A stretch of 64,000 nucleotides of DNA from Closterium sp. NIES-65 (lineage: Eukaryota > Streptophyta > Zygnematophyceae > Desmidiales > Closteriaceae): positions 124,001 to 188,000 of the forward strand of contig CANXME010002486.1 of NCBI GenBank assembly GCA_948144175.1. The letters run 5' to 3'. The notes below the pieces were generated by a model that did no database searches, was not told where the DNA came from, and saw nothing but the letters and a program-made list of their open reading frames with translations. Each line of letters opens with the position of its first letter. Within the stretch, counting starts at the first letter, position 1. Positions 22,391-35,614 of the stretch are shown here, piece by piece. The position numbers and the translations under genes are program-made.

Positions 22391-24893
22391 CCTGCTGTGT
22401 CTAGAGTCCCCGCGCGGCCTCGGTTGTACTTTGTTCCGCTCCTTCAGCAGGTTCTTGGTCTCCCGCCTTCTACTCGTCCTCCTCCTCCCTTCGAGTGTCC
22501 ACAGCCTGTCCCGTCACAGTTACAGTTACAGCCGGCCTCCCCACTGCCTGCTCCGTCTCCCTACACTGGTCCTACTGGAGGTCTTGCTGAGCGTCGTGAG
22601 CCTGCGTCTCGCCCTGCGTCGCCTGTCCGTGCTGCTCGCACTAGTGGTCGCGGTTCGCGTCAGCGTCCTCCTCCTGTCCCTGGCACGCACCGGATGTCTC
22701 TGCATCCGTCCACTGCTCCTCTGCGTGCCCCTTTGCCTTCTCCTCTTGAGTCTTCTCTTCCTGCTTTTGCCGACCCGGAGTCGGACTCTCTTCGTTCTGC
22801 AAGTCCTACTGTCACGTGTCTCCTTGCTACTGTTGTCACTGACCCTTCCTTTGAGTCCACTGCTGCGTCTGCCCTAGTTGCTGAGCTCGTCGACTTTGCT
22901 GCTCGCTGTCGCCTAGACTACGCCGCCAGTCTGGTTGCTGAGTCTGAGTCTATCTGTCCTCCGTCTGTCGGGGGTGAGTGTGCCCTTGGCACGGACGTCC
23001 TTGAGGACAGGCAGGAGGACTTTGAGTGCTTTGCAGCTGCTGTACGTCATCTCGTGTCCATGCTGATTGCAACTGAGGGAGACCCGAATGCACCAAACAT
23101 CCCGACCCCGCGCTCTTACGCAGAGGCGATAGAGGGTCCCTACTCCTCTCAGTGGCAGTCAGCCATGGACGCAGAGATGGCATCCTGGAAGTCCACAGGC
23201 ACCTACGTCGATGAGGTTCCCCCTCCTGGGGCGAACATCGTCAGTGGCATGTGGATTTTCAGAGTGAAGCGGCCGCCGGGTTCTCCGCCAGTCTTCAAGG
23301 CGCGTTACGTTGCTCGAGGCTTCAGTCACCGACAAGGAGTTGACTTCTTCCAGACCTTCTCCCCGACCCTAAAGATGACCACTCTTCGGGTTCTGCTGCA
23401 CATAGCCGCTCAGCGTAACTACGAGCTTCACTCTCTTGACTTCAGCACTGCTTTCCTACAGGGCAGCCTGCACGAGGAGATCTGGCTACGCCGCCCACCT
23501 GGCTTCACTGGGTCTTTTCCTCCTGGCACCCAGTGGAGCCTCCGGCGGCCAGTCTACGGTCTCCGCCAGGCACCGCGTGAGTGGCACGACACACTGAGGA
23601 CTACACTTGCGGCTCTTGGGTTTGCTCCCTCTACTGCCGACCCGTCGCTGTTTCTGCGCACCGACACTTCTTTGCCGCCGTTCTACATCCTCGTGTACGT
23701 CGATGACTTGGTCTTTGCCACAGATGACACTGCTGGACTCGCCCACGTGAAGTCCGAGCTGCAGAAGAGACACACGTGCACAGACCTGGGTGAACTGCGC
23801 AGCTACCTTGGCTTGCAGATCACCCGGGACAGAGCACGCCGCACCATTACCCTGACTCAGTCACACATGGTGCAGCAGGTCCTTCAGCGCTTCGGCTTCA
23901 CGTACTCCTCGCCTTAGGCCACTCCTCTGCCTACTCGCCACTCGCTCTCAGCTCTGCCTTCGGATGAGTCTGTAGAGTCGAGTGGCCCGTACCCAGAGCT
24001 ACTTGGCTGCCTCATGTACCTGATGACCTACACTCGATCTGACCTTGCATACCCTCTTAGCATTCTCGCACGCTATGTTGCTCCTGGGAGACACAGACCG
24101 GAGCACATGGCTGCAGCGAAGAGGGTGTTGCGCTACTTGTGCAGTACGTCAGGCATGGGGCTTGTGCTTGGAGGGCAGAGTCCAGTGGTCCTCACTGGGC
24201 ACGCAGACGCTTCTTGGGCTGACGACCAGGCTACGCAGCGGACGTCACAGGGTTACACCTTCAGCTTTGGTTCCGGCTCTGTTTCGTGGCGGGCTACCCG
24301 CTCGTCTTCTGTTCTCGGCTCCAGTTGTGAGGCTGAGATCTACGCCGGGGCCATGGCTGCACAGGAGCTTCGCTGGCTCACCTACCTGCTGACTGACCTC
24401 GGAGAGCCGCCTCGTTCTCCTCCAGAGCCGCCTCGTTCTCCTCGGAGGCCATGCTGGCCTTGTGTTGAGAGCACAGACTGGAGCACAGAACGAAGCACAT
24501 TGCTCTCCGCTACTTCCTTGCCCGTGAGCTGCAGTAGCGTGGTCAGCTGCGTCTTGCGTACGCGGCCTCTGAGGCCAACACTGCTGATATCTTCACCAAG
24601 GCGCTTGCGCCTTGTGATCATCAGCGCTTCTGTACTCAGCTGGGTCTTGTGCCTGCCTTGCCTCACTTGCTCACCTCTTGACCTTGCTTGTACTGTTACA
24701 TATATATATATACCTGCTCTTGCTTGTCTAGCCTTATATATATATGTACTCCTGCATGTGAACTGGCCTTGTGGCCTTGACCTAGTGCTCGAAATGTGTG
24801 GTGACTTTGTGATCCACCCTGAGCTTGCTTTGTTTTACTTTGCTTGACTGGTCTTGTGACCCCTTGTACTCCCCCACTTTGCCTATGGGGGTG

Positions 24894-25021
24894 TGTCAGA
24901 ACATATAGCTTATGTTTTTGTGTAGGCTGTAGTGGGGTAGCCTACATGGGGTACAACCCAATTAGGGTTAGTACTTGTACCCAACTCTTTCATAGTGCAT
25001 TCATTCTCGTTCATTTTCACA
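24894..25021 (+). repeat. 3' LTR of Copia-1
   Basis: This 128-bp match to 18054-18181 is preceded by the purine-rich CTATGGGGGTG. Confidence 0.92.
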
Positions 25022-25779
25022 GCCTAGCTGGTTGCATATGAAGCACGGCCCAAGGGTTCGGCTTGGTGCATCTACGCCGTTGATCGTGGGCTGCTGAGTC
25101 GGTCCACGAAATCGAGGGCCCTCCCGGGAGCTCAATCTCGCCCATTGTATCAGCGCATCTGTTGATTCGGCTTCTCGGACTGCGTTGTTGAAGCTGCGTG
25201 GCCGCGCTCGTCGGACCTCGTACTGTTTCTCATATTTCAGGCCCGCCACGTAGCGATCCAACCGCTACGCGTCGCTCATATCGTCCACTTGGTCTACCAA
25301 GTTGCAGAATGTGCTGGTATATTCTTGGACCGAAGTCAGCTGCTTCCAGGCACGCAGCTTCATGCGAGCAGAGTCCGAGGCGGATATGTGCTCGAACCTG
25401 GTTCGCAAGGCGGCGCCCCACTCCCTCCATGTGCGTTTCATAGCCGTCCCGAAAATTGATGCTGCTCGTTGCGTGACAGGTGTCGAAGTCCCGTCGTTCG
25501 CACGTGCTATTCCTGCCGAAGTCCCTTCGTCCTGCAGCGTTCGCCTCCACCACTCCAGTGCAGGTCCTCGCAATAGTGAAACTGCAAAATTAATGCGGGT
25601 GGCATTGTCATAAATCATGGCAGCATTAAAAAACACCTCCACGCTGAACAACCATGCAGACACAGTGACAAACTTGTCATTTGGGTGCTGCTGTTGGAGG
25701 CCCTGGCGTTGGTCCTGTCAACCATTGAGTTGGGGACCTTGAGGCAGGAGGTACCGATACTGGAAGTGCTGTGGTTGGA

Positions 25780-26075
25780 GGCGCTGGAGCTGGAGGTTCT
25801 GGAGTTGCTGGAGGCGCTGGAGCTGGAGGTGCTGCTGCTGGAGGCGCTGGAGCTAGAGGTTCTGGAGCTGCTGGAGGCGCTGGAGCTGGAGGTGCTGCTG
25901 CTGGAGGCGCTGGAGCTGGAGGTTCTGGAGCTGCTGGAGGCGCTGGAGCTGGAGGTGCTGCTGCTGGAGGCGCTGGAGCTGGAGGTTCAGGAGCTGCTGG
26001 AGGCGCTGGAGCTGGAGGTGCTGCTACTGGAGGCGCTGGAGCTGGAGGTTCTGGAGCTGCTGGAGGCGCTGGAGC
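25780..26075 (+). repeat. Gly/Ala repeat hinge of Copia-2
   Basis: A unit of about 60 bp (GGAGCTGGAGGTTCTGGAGC and relatives) is present about five times, encoding GAGGSGAAGGA repeats. The opposite strand reads as a proline-rich frame, which I take to be an artefact. Confidence 0.85.
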
Positions 26076-27988
26076 TACTGGTACTAGTGGCACTGCACCG
26101 TCGCGACTGTTTTTCTCTCCGCCATCACCGTCGTCTCTGCCACCGCCTGACTCCGTGCTTCTCCAAGTTCTTAGCCTCTCATCTTCTACTGGCCTCCCGT
26201 TACAGCCCGACGCACCACTACCTGCTCCTTCTCCTTACCTTGATTAGACAGACTAGCCTACAGAGCGATGTGAGCATGCGTCTCGTCCTGCCTCGCCTGT
26301 TCGCGCGCGTCGCACTGGTAGTCGTGTTCCTCGTGAGCGTCCGCCTCCTGTCCCTGGCACGCACCATATTGCAGTTCGTCCTTCCTCTGTTCCACAGCGT
26401 GTTCCCCTACCGTCTCCTCCTGCGTCTTCTCTGCCTGGCGTTCAGGACCCTGAGTCTGACCTGGTTCGTGCTGCTCACCCTACTGTCACGCGTCTGCTAG
26501 CCACTGTTATCACTGACCCGTCGTTTGAGTCTGCTGCTGCGTCTTCCTTAGTCTCTGAGCTTGTTGACTTTGCTGCTGCCTGTCGTCTTGACTTCGCTGC
26601 TAATCTTGTTGCTGGGTGTGAGTCTATCTGTCCTCCGTCCGTCTGGGGTGAGTGTGCTCTTGGCACGGACGTCCTTGAGGATAGGCAAGAGGACTTTGAG
26701 TGTCTTGCAACCGCTGCGCCTCATCTCGTGGCCATGCTGCTTGCCCCTGAGGGAGACCCGGATGCTCCAGACATCCCGACCCCGCGCTCTTACGCTGAGG
26801 CGATCGCGGGTGAGTACTCCTCTTAGTGGCAGACAGCCATGGACGCAGAGATGGCATCCTGGAAGTCCACAAGCACTTACGTCGACGCAGTTCCTCCTCC
26901 TGAGGCGAACGTAGTCGATGGCATGTGGATTTTCAGGGTGAAGCGGCCGCCGTGTTCTCCGCCTGTCTTCAAGGCTCCTTACGTTACACGAGGCTTGAGT
27001 CAGCGACAGGGAGTTGACTTCTTCCAGACCTTCTCTCCCACCCCAAAGATGACCACTCTTCGGGTACTGCTGCACGTTGCCACTCATCGTAACTACGAGC
27101 TTCACTCTCTGGACTTCACCACAGGGCAGCCTGCACGAGGAGATCTGGCTGCGCCGCCCACCTGGCTTCACTGGGTCGTTCCCTCCTGGTACCCAGTGGA
27201 GCCTCCGCCGGCCGGTCTACGATCTCCGTCAGGCGCCTCGTGAGTGGTATGACACACTGAGGACGACACTTGCGGCTCTTGGGTTTGCACCTTCCACTGC
27301 TGACCCGTCGCTGTTTCTGCGCACCGACACTTCGTTGCCGCCGTTCTACATCCTCGTGTACGTCGACGACTTGGTCTTTGCCACTGCTGACACTGAGGCT
27401 CTCGCCCTTGTGAAGTCGGAGCTGCAGAAGAGACACACGTGCACAGACCTGGGTGAGCTGCGCAGTTACCTTGGCCTTCAGATCACCCGGGACAGAGCAC
27501 GCCGCACCATTACACTGACTCAGTCACACATGGTGCAGCAGGTCCTTCAACGTTTCAGCTTCACTTGGTCCTCGCCACAGTCCACTCCTCTGGCCACCGG
27601 TCACTCGCTCTCAGCTCCACCTTCGGACGAGTCCGTAGAGCAGAGTGGCCCGTACCCAGAGCTAGTGGGCTGCCTCATGTACCTGATGACCTGCACTCTG
27701 CTGACCTCGCGTACCCTCTTGGCCTTCTGGCACGCTACGTGGCTCCTGGTAGGCACCGAAAGGTGCACATGGATTCTGCGAAGAGGGTATTGCGCTACCT
27801 GTGCAGTACATCGGGCTTGGGGCTCGTGCTTGGTGGGTGGAGCTCAGTTGTCCTTACTGGGCACTCAGACGCTTCTTGGGTTGACGACTTGGCTACGCAG
27901 CGGTTGTCACAGGGTTACACGTTTAGCCTTGGCTCTGGCTCTGTTTCTTGGCGGTCTACACGCTCGTCTCCTGTTCTCAGCTCCAGTT

Positions 27989-28120
27989 TGTCAAAACATA
28001 TGCATAAAACTATCTAGGCTATATTGGGCTAGCCTTAGGGGGTACATAAATATTATCGACACTCCAGTTTTGTACCCCACTCTTGACCTAATCACACTAT
28101 TCATGCCTTAGTCTCTAACA
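27989..28120 (+). repeat. 5' LTR of Copia-3
   Basis: This 132-bp LTR runs from TGTCAAAACATATGC to TCTCTAACA and is followed by TGGCATCTAGAGC, a primer-site-like sequence. Confidence 0.9.
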
Positions 28121-28489
28121 TGGCATCTAGAGCAATAAGTCCTTAGGATCTAAGAAATTCGGGCCCACCTACTACTGAATTACCTCACCTACAAGTGTGC
28201 CTATTTGCGTGCCTTACCTGCTGCCCGCGCGCGCCTTGGCTGCACGCGTGCGTGCATATTTATTTTTTAGTGCGCCTCGCTGCCTTAGCCGCCCGCGCAC
28301 TCGCTGCTGTCGCGCGCAGCCCGCTGCTGCGCGCAGCCTATCGCCACGCGCAGCCTGCAGCCGCGCGCAGCTCGTCGCCGCGCGCAGTCTGCAGCCGCGC
28401 GCAGTTCGTTGCCACACGCAGCCCGCAGCTGCGCGCAGCTCGTCGCCGCGCGCAGCCCGCGGCCGCGCGCAGTCCGTCGCCGCGCGCAA

Positions 28490-29280
28490 CCAGCCGCCCT
28501 TGGACCCCGAGCAGCTGCCCCTGGCCCCTGAAGCAGCCGCCCCTAGAGCAGCCGCCCTTGGACCCAGAGCAGCCGCCCATGGCCCCTGAAGCAGCCGCCC
28601 CTGGTGCAGCCGCCCCTGGACCCTCGAGCGCCGCCCCTGGACCCTCGAGCGCCGCCCCTGGACCCTCGAGCGCCGCCCGTGGACCCAGAGTAGCCGCCCC
28701 TGGCCCCTGCAGCAGTAGCCCCTGGAGCAGCCGCCCCTGGACCCCGCGCAGCCGCCCCTGGCCCCTGAAGCAGCCGCCTCTGGTGCAACCGCCCCTGGAC
28801 CCTCGCGCAGCCGCCCCTGGACCCCGAGCAGCCGCCCCTGGCCCCTGAAGCAGCCGCCCCTAGAGCAGCCGCCCCTGGAGCAGCCGCCCCTGGACCCAGA
28901 GCAGCCGCCCCTGGCCCCTGAAGCAGCCGCCCCTGGTGCAGCCGCCCCTGGACTCCGTGCAGCCGCCCCTGGACCCAGAGCAGCCGCCCCTGGACCCTCG
29001 AGCGCCGCCCCTGGACCCAGAGCAGCCGCCCCTTGCCCCTGCAGCAGCAGCCCCTGGAGCAGCCGCCCCTGGACCCCGAGCAGCCACCCCTGGCCCCTGA
29101 AGCAGCCGCCTCTGGTGCAGCCGCCCCTGGACCCTCGAGCAGCCGCCCCTGGACCCGGAGCAGCCGCCCCTGGCCCCTGCAGCAGCCGCCCCTGGTGCAG
29201 CCGCCCCTGGACTCCGTGTAGCCGCCCCTGGACCTGCAACGCCGCCCCTGGACCCCGTGCAGCCGCCCGCCGAGCGCCGG
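28490..29280 (+). repeat. GC-rich tandem leader of Copia-3
   Basis: Imperfect units of GCAGCCGCCCCTGGACCC and GCCCCTGAAGCAGCC fill the region between the primer site and gag. The unit is unlike those of Copia-1 and Copia-4, though the position is the same. Confidence 0.85.
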
Positions 29281-32200
29281 CCCTGCTCGCCCGGCGAGCG
29301 CCTGCTCTTCCTGCCACTGGTGAGCACCTGCCTTGTTTGCGCGCTGCCGCGCCATCTGCCTGCCTGCTTGCCTACCTGCCTGCCGGCCTGCCTGCCTGCC
29401 GCGCCTGCCCTCCACGCGCTGCTGCTGCTACTACTGCTGTTAATGCTGCTACTGCTGCTAATACTGCTACTAGCGGTGGCCAGATGGAGCTCCAGCGACG
29501 TCCGCGTGAGTCCCTCACGCTCCAGCAACTTAGTGAGTGGTATGCTAGTTGGGGTTGTAGGGGTGGCCGCGCTGCTACTGCTGTTACTGCTGCTACTGCT
29601 GCTACTACTGCTACTGCTACTACTGGCGGTGGCTAGATGTAGCTCCAGCGACGTCTGGGCGAGTCTCTCATGCCCCAGCAGCTTAGTGAGTGGTACGCTA
29701 GTTGGGGTTGTCGTGGTAGCCGTCGTAGCTATCGCTCTGGAGCTGGTCAGTTGGGAGCGTCTGGTAGTGGCCAGCTGCAGCTGAAGCGGCGTCCACGCGA
29801 GACACTTACACCCCGGCAGCTTCACGAGTGGTACGCTCAGAGTAGAGGGTCTTTGAGTACCGTTCGCTGCCCGTACGTCATTCGCACAGGTGATCGGACT
29901 GGTCAGGCTTGCGGGACACTTGGTCACACACAGTCCCGCTGCTTCGCCCGTCTGAGTGACACCTGGCGTACCGAGTTTGGCGACGAGGCTGAGCTCCCCG
30001 ACTGGGTGGAGCTGCTTGGGCAGAGGGTAGATATATTTGCTCTTGACTATGATGCTATTCTCACTGCCATGTATGCATTGCCTACTAGTGCTGACCGTGC
30101 CTGTTACCTGTGTGTACCGCTTGACCCAGGTATAGAGCCTGCCGCTCCAGGTGCTAGTGAGTCTGCTCTCTCTGGTACTGCGCCTGCTGAGGCCTTGTAC
30201 ACCTTCACCCTTGACTCTAGTGCTTCTCGCTCCTTCTTTCGCGACAGCACCACCCTCACGCTGCTCAGTCGGCTGGTTCCAGTCTCCCTGGCAGACCCCT
30301 CTGGGGTTCCAGTCCGTGCGACCTCCTCCACTGTCCTCCCTTGTCCTGCTGTCCCGTCCGGCACACTATCGGGTCTTTATCTCCCCTCGTTCTCTACAAA
30401 CTTGGTGGCGGGTTTTGCGCTCAGGGATGCTGGTGTTCACCAGTTCACCCCTGCCTACGAGCGTGTGACACACTGCACGTGTGCTCAGACGGGTCGTCAC
30501 CTGGCTACTTTCACTCGGCAGCCTGGGTCGGGCCTGTACACACTGACCACTGAGTCCCCTCAGGTAGCTGCGTCTGCGTCAGGTCAGTTGTCACCCCCCT
30601 GCTCGTGTCGCGCCTTGTCGCACCAGATGGTCCTTTGGCACCACCGCCTTGGTCACCCCTCGGTGTAGCGCCTTCGTAGCATGCACCACCGTGTCCTTGT
30701 CTCTGGTCTTCCCAGGGTTCTCCCTCCCCTCCCACCCTCGCTTGCTCGTCCGTGTCTTCCCTGTGTCGAGGGGCGGCAGCGCGCCGCTCCTCACTCCTCC
30801 TCGTTCCCTCCCACAGAGGCTCCTCTGCAGACTCTCCACATGGACGTGTGGGGCCCAGCCCGCGTCCGTGGACAGGGCCACGAGCGGTACTTCCTACTGG
30901 TCGTCGACGACTACATGCGTTACACCACGGTCTTCCCCTTGCGCACCAAGGGTAAGGTCCCTGGTGTTTTGATCCCTTGGATCCGCGCTGCTCGTCTCCA
31001 GCTCCGCGAGCGGGACGGAGTTTCCCATCTTGCGTCTGCACTCTGACAGAGGTGGTGAGTTTTCCTCCGACCTCTTGGCAGCCTTCTGTGAGGAGCACGA
31101 CACCACTTAGTCATTCACGCTTCCGGCCTCTCCGCAGCAGAATGGGGTCGCTGAGCGCCGCATTGGCTTAGTCATGGAGGTCGCTCGTACCTCCATGATC
31201 CATGCGGCTGCCCCCCATTTTCTGTGGCCGTTTGCGGTCCGGTATGCCGCGCATCAGCTCAACCTCTGGCCCTGTGTCTCCTTGCCGGATACCTCGCCCA
31301 CACTGTTGTGGACGGGGAAGGTTGGCAATGCATCGAGTTTCCGGGTCTGGGGTGCTCGTGCCTTTGTCCGCGATACCACCGCGGACAAGCTCTCCGCCCG
31401 CGCTGTTCCCTGTGTCTTCCTTCGCTTTGTCCCTGACGCGCCTGGTTGGCAGTTTTACCACCCCACCTCACGCCGTGTCTTCCCCTCTCAGGACGTCACG
31501 TTCGACGAGTCGGTTCCCTTTTACCGTCTCTTCCCCTACCGCATTGCCCCTCTCCCCCCCCCGCCGCTCTTCCTCGCTCCATGTGCTCCCCATGTAGACC
31601 CCCTCCCCACTCCCGGTCCTGCTCCTTCAGGTGTGTCTCAGGTAGACCCTCCTCCCTTGACTGCGCCGGTTGAGGTCACTAATGACTCAGGTTCTGCTAA
31701 GGGTGGTCTTGCTTGGGGTGCTACTTCTGGGGGTGCTGAGCCTGGGGGTGCGGAGCCTGGGGGTGTTGAGCCTGGAGGTGCGGAGCCTGGGGGTGCGGAG
31801 TCTGGAGCTACTGAGGGTGCTGGAGCTAGAGGTTCTGGAGTTGCTGAGGGTACTGGCGCTAGAGGTTCTAAAGCTGCTAAGGGTGCTGGAGCTGGAGATT
31901 CTGGAGCTGCTGCGGGTGCTGGCGCTGGAGGTTCTGGAGCTGCTGCGGGTGCTGGCGCTGGGGGTTCTGAGTCTGCTGTTGTGCGGTCTCCCTAGAGTAG
32001 CCGCCTTCGTCCGCGCGTGCCTCTCACCTCACAGCACCTGCATGACTGGTACGGTCACCGTCAGGGTCGCGCTTCTGGAGCTCGAGGCTCTGCCGCTGGA
32101 GGTATTTCTGATGTCGTCACTAGAGCTGGGAGTGGTGCTGGTCCCGGAGGTGCTCGTACTGGAGGTACTGGAGCTGCTGGGGCTGGAGGTGCTGCTGAGT

Positions 32201-34883
32201 CTCAGGGTGCTGTTGCTAGAGACTCTGGGACTGGGGGTGCTACTGCTGGAGACACTGAGGCTGGAGACCCTGGGACTGGAGGTGCTGGTTCTGGGGGTGC
32301 TGCTGCTGGCGGAGCTGGTCCTGGAGGAGCTGGCGCTGAGGGTTCTGGAGTTGTTGGAGGTGCTGGAGCTGCTGGTGCTGGTGGCACTGCACAGCCGCGC
32401 CTGTTCTTCGCTCCATTGTCTCCGTCGTCTCAGCCACCGTCTGATTCTGTGCTTCGCTAGGTTCTTAGTCTCCCTTCGTCTACTGGTCTTCCGTTACAGC
32501 CTGGCTCACCGCTGCCTACACCTTCTCCTTACACTGAGCAGATAGGGGGTTTTGCTGAGCGTCATGAGCCTGCGTCGCGTCGTGTCTCGCCTGTCCGTTC
32601 TCGTATTTCAGGTCGTCGTGTTCCTCGTTCGCGTCAGCCGGCTGTCCCCGGCACTCACCTCGTAGTTCGTCGTCCTTCCTCTCCTCCGCAGCGTGTTCCC
32701 CTACCGTCTCCTCCTGCGTCTTCTCTCTCTAACGTTCCTGAGCCTGAGTCTGACCGCACCCGTGCTGCTCACTCTACTGTTACGCGTCTGCTAGCCACAG
32801 TTGTTACTGACTCGTCGTTTGAGTCTGCTGCTGCATCTGCCTTTGTTGCTGAGCTTGTTGACTTTGCTGCTATCTGTCGTCTGGACTACGCCGCTAGTCT
32901 TTTTGCTGAGTCTGAGTCTGTCTGTCCTCCATCCGTCGGGGGTGAGTGTGCTCTTGGCACGGACGACCTTGAGGATAGGCAAGAGGACCTTGAGTGTCTT
33001 GCAGCCGCTGCGCCTCATCTTGTGTCCATGCTGCTTGCCCCTGAGGGAGACCCGGATGCTCCAGACATCCCGACCCCGTGCTCTTACGCTGAGGCGATCG
33101 CGGGTGAGTACTCCTCTCAGTGGCAGACAGCCATGGACGCAGAGATGGCATCCTGGAAGTCCAGAAGCACTTACGTTGACGAGGTTACCCCTCCTGGGGC
33201 GAACATCGTCAGTGGCATGTGGATTTTCAGGGTGAAGCGGCCACCAGGTTCTCCGCCTGTCTTCAAGGCTCGTTACGTTGCTCGAGGTTTCAGTCAGTGA
33301 GAGGGAGTAGACTTCTTTCAGACCTTCTCCCCCACACCAAAGATGAGGACTCTTCGGGTGCTGCTGCACGTTGCCGCTCAGCGTGACTACGAGCTTCACT
33401 CTCTTGACTTCACCACAGCTTTCTTACAGGGCAGCCTGCACGAGGAGATCTGGCTGCGCCGCCCTACTGGCTTCACTGGGTCGTTCCCTCCTGGTACCCA
33501 GTGGAGCCTCCGGCGGCCAGTTTACGGTCTCCGCCAGGCGCCACGTGAGTGGCACGACACACTGAGGACGACACTTGCGGCTCTTGGGTTTGCTCCGCCG
33601 ACTGCTGACCCGTCGCTGTTTCTGCGCACCGACACTTCGCTGCCGCTGTTCTACATCCTTGTGTACGTCTACGACTTGAACTTTGCCACTGCTGACACTG
33701 AGGCTCTCACCCAGGTGAAGTCGGAGTTGCAGAAGAGACACACGTGCACAGACCTGGGTGAGCTGTGCAGTTACCTTGGCTTGCCGACCACCCGGGACAG
33801 AGCATGCCGCACCATCACATCGACTCAGTCACACATGGTGCAGCAGGTCCTTCAGCGCTTCAGCTTCACCTGGTCCTCGGCAAAGGCCACTCCTCTGGCT
33901 ACAGGCCACTCGCTCTCAGCTCCACCTTCGGACGAGTCCGTAGAGCCGAGTGGCCCGTACCTAGAGCTAGTGGGCTGCCTCATGTACCTGATGACCTGCA
34001 TTCGACCTGACCTTGCGTACCCTCTTGGCCTTCTGGCCCGCTGCGTGGCTCCTGGTAGGCACCGAAAGGAGCACATGGATGCTGCGAAGAGGGTACTGCG
34101 CTACTTGTGCAGTACATCGGGCATGGGGCTCGTGCTTGGAGGGCGGAGTCTTGTTGTCCTCACTGGGCACTCGGACGCTTCTTGGGTTGACGACCTGGCT
34201 ACGCAGCGGTCGTCACAGGGTTACACCTTCAGCCTTGGCTCTGGTTCAGTTTCCTGGCGTTCTACACGCTCATCTTCAGTTCTCAGCTCCAGTTGTGAGG
34301 CTGAGATCTACGCCATAGCCATGGCTGCACAGGAGTTACGCTGGCTCACCTACCTGTTGACCGACCTAGGAGAGCGGCCTCATTCTCCTCCAATTCTGTA
34401 CGTAGACAACAAGGCCGCCAATGCCTTGTGTGAGGAGCACAGAATGGAGCACAGAACGAAGCACATTGCTCTGCGTTACTTCCTTGCTCGAGAGCTGAAG
34501 CAGCGTGGTCAGCTTCGCCTTGCTCACGTGGCCACTCGGGCCAACACTGCTGATATATTCACCAAGGCACTTCCGTCTGGTGATCATCAGCGCTTTTGTA
34601 CTTTGTTGGGCCTTGTGCCTATGTTTCCACACTTGTTGTAGTCTCTGCTTGCACTGTGATGTATATATATATCCTTGCATGCTTGCTCTTGCTAGATAGA
34701 GATCACTGTGTTGTTCTTGTTGCATATATACCTCTGCATGTGGACTGGCCTTGTGGCCGTTTGCTTGTGCTCAGAGTGTGTGGTGACGTTGTGATCCACC
34801 CTGAGCTGTGTTTTGTTTCTTCTCTTGACTGGTCTTGTAACCATTGCTTGCTTTGGCTATCCCCCATTTCGCCTATGGGGGTG

Positions 34884-35016
34884 TGTCAAAACATATGCAT
34901 AAAACTATCTAGGCTATGTTGGGGCTAACCTTAGGGGGTACAGAATTATTCTCGACACTCTAGTTTTGTATCCCACTCTTGACCTAGTCACAACGTTCAT
35001 GCCTTAGTCTCTAACA
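34884..35016 (+). repeat. 3' LTR of Copia-3
   Basis: It matches the 5' LTR at 27989-28120 with about a dozen differences and is preceded by CTATGGGGGTG. Confidence 0.9.
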
Positions 35017-35614
35017 CAGTTGTGAGGCTGAGATCTACGCCACAGCCATGGCTGCACAGGGGCTATACTGGCCCACCTACCTGCTGACCGACTTGGGAGA
35101 GAGGCCTCGTTCTCCTCCAGTTCTGTACGTCGACAACAAGGCTGCCATTGACTTGTGTCACGACCACAGACCGGAGCACAGAATGAAGCACATCGCTCTG
35201 CGTTACTTCCTTTCTCGAGAGTTGCAGCAGCGTGGTCAGCTTTGTGTCGCTCACGTGCCCACTCGGGCCAACACGCCTAATGTGTTCACCAAAGCTTTTC
35301 CGGCTGGTGATCCTCAGCGCTTCTGCACTGCTCTAGGCCTGGCGCCTACGTTTCCTCACTTGCTGTAGACTCTGGTTGTACTGTGATATACATATATATA
35401 TATATACATATATATACCTGCATGTTTACTCTTGCTAGGTAGTGATCACTGTACTGTTGTTGTTGCATATATACATCTGCTTGTGAACTGACCTTGTGGC
35501 TCCTTTGCTTGTGCTCAAAGTGTGTGGTGACGTTGTGATCCACCCTGAGCTTGCATTGCTTTTCTTAACTGGTCTTGTGACCCTTTGTTCTTCCCCACTT
35601 TGCCTATGGGGGTG

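Larger units (their letters stand above)
18054..25021 (+). mobile_element. Copia-1, Ty1/Copia LTR retrotransposon inserted in Gypsy-1 gag (broken)
   Basis: Two 128-bp LTRs (18054-18181, 24894-25021) differ at about two positions, so it is young. A tRNA-Met-like primer site (TGGTTTCAGAGC) follows the 5' LTR and a purine tract precedes the 3' LTR. Parts: GC-rich repeat leader (18.2-19.2 kb), gag zinc-finger region with LTPQQLREWYA (19.3-19.8), aspartic protease TLDSGASRSFF (19.98), integrase (WHHRLGHPS, HSDRGGE, 20.4-21.4), a long Gly/Ala/Glu/Pro repeat hinge (21.5-22.4), reverse transcriptase (YVDDLVFA, 23.0-23.9) and RNase H (24.0-24.7). It has a few breaks, about four. Near-matching flanks GCCCA/GCCTA suggest a 5-bp target duplication in the Gypsy-1 gag. 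Confidence 0.92.
14232..25683 (-). mobile_element. Gypsy-1, chromovirus-type LTR retrotransposon (broken)
   Basis: Parts on the minus strand: gag (about 25.0-25.7 kb, with its zinc-knuckle region at about 18.0 kb on the other side of the Copia-1 insertion), aspartic protease (TLDGCDVLLGRDW, about 17.6), reverse transcriptase (YVDDILVY, about 16.7), RNase H (TDHKSLQYM, about 16.1), integrase with HHCC zinc domain and catalytic core (about 15.1-15.8), a C-terminal tail, polypurine tract and 3' LTR (14232-14508). Pol itself is largely open. The element lacks a visible 5' end where it meets Copia-2 near 25.68 kb and holds a 7-kb Copia insertion, so it is broken, with only a few breaks beyond those. 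It is moderately young and older than both its inserts. Confidence 0.85.
27989..35016 (+). mobile_element. Copia-3, Ty1/Copia LTR retrotransposon inserted in Copia-2 (broken)
   Basis: LTRs at 27989-28120 and 34884-35016 differ by roughly 9 percent, so it is older than Copia-1. A 5-bp target duplication CAGTT flanks it. Parts: primer site after the 5' LTR, GC-rich tandem leader (28.5-29.3 kb), gag zinc-finger region (29.5-30.1), protease (30.2), integrase (30.6-31.5), GGAEP-type hinge (31.7-32.4), reverse transcriptase (32.9-33.9), RNase H (34.0-34.6), an AT-rich tail with GTGATCCACCCTGAGC shared by all four Copia copies, and a purine tract. It has roughly eight breaks. Confidence 0.92.

Noticed and set aside
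21465-22877. Leucine/valine-rich frames (LEVLSLGVLSL type), likewise at 25685-26500, 31670-32545 and 41323-41934
   Set aside because: Off-frame readings of the GGAEP/GAGGS-coding hinge of the Copia elements.
25677-26093. Proline-rich minus-strand frame next to Gypsy-1 gag
   Set aside because: It is antisense to the Copia-2 hinge repeat, whose plus-strand frame runs on into sequence shared with the other Copia copies.
28214-29927. Long minus-strand Gly/Arg/Ala-rich frames
   Set aside because: Antisense to the GC-rich leader and gag of Copia-3; composition artefact without domains.
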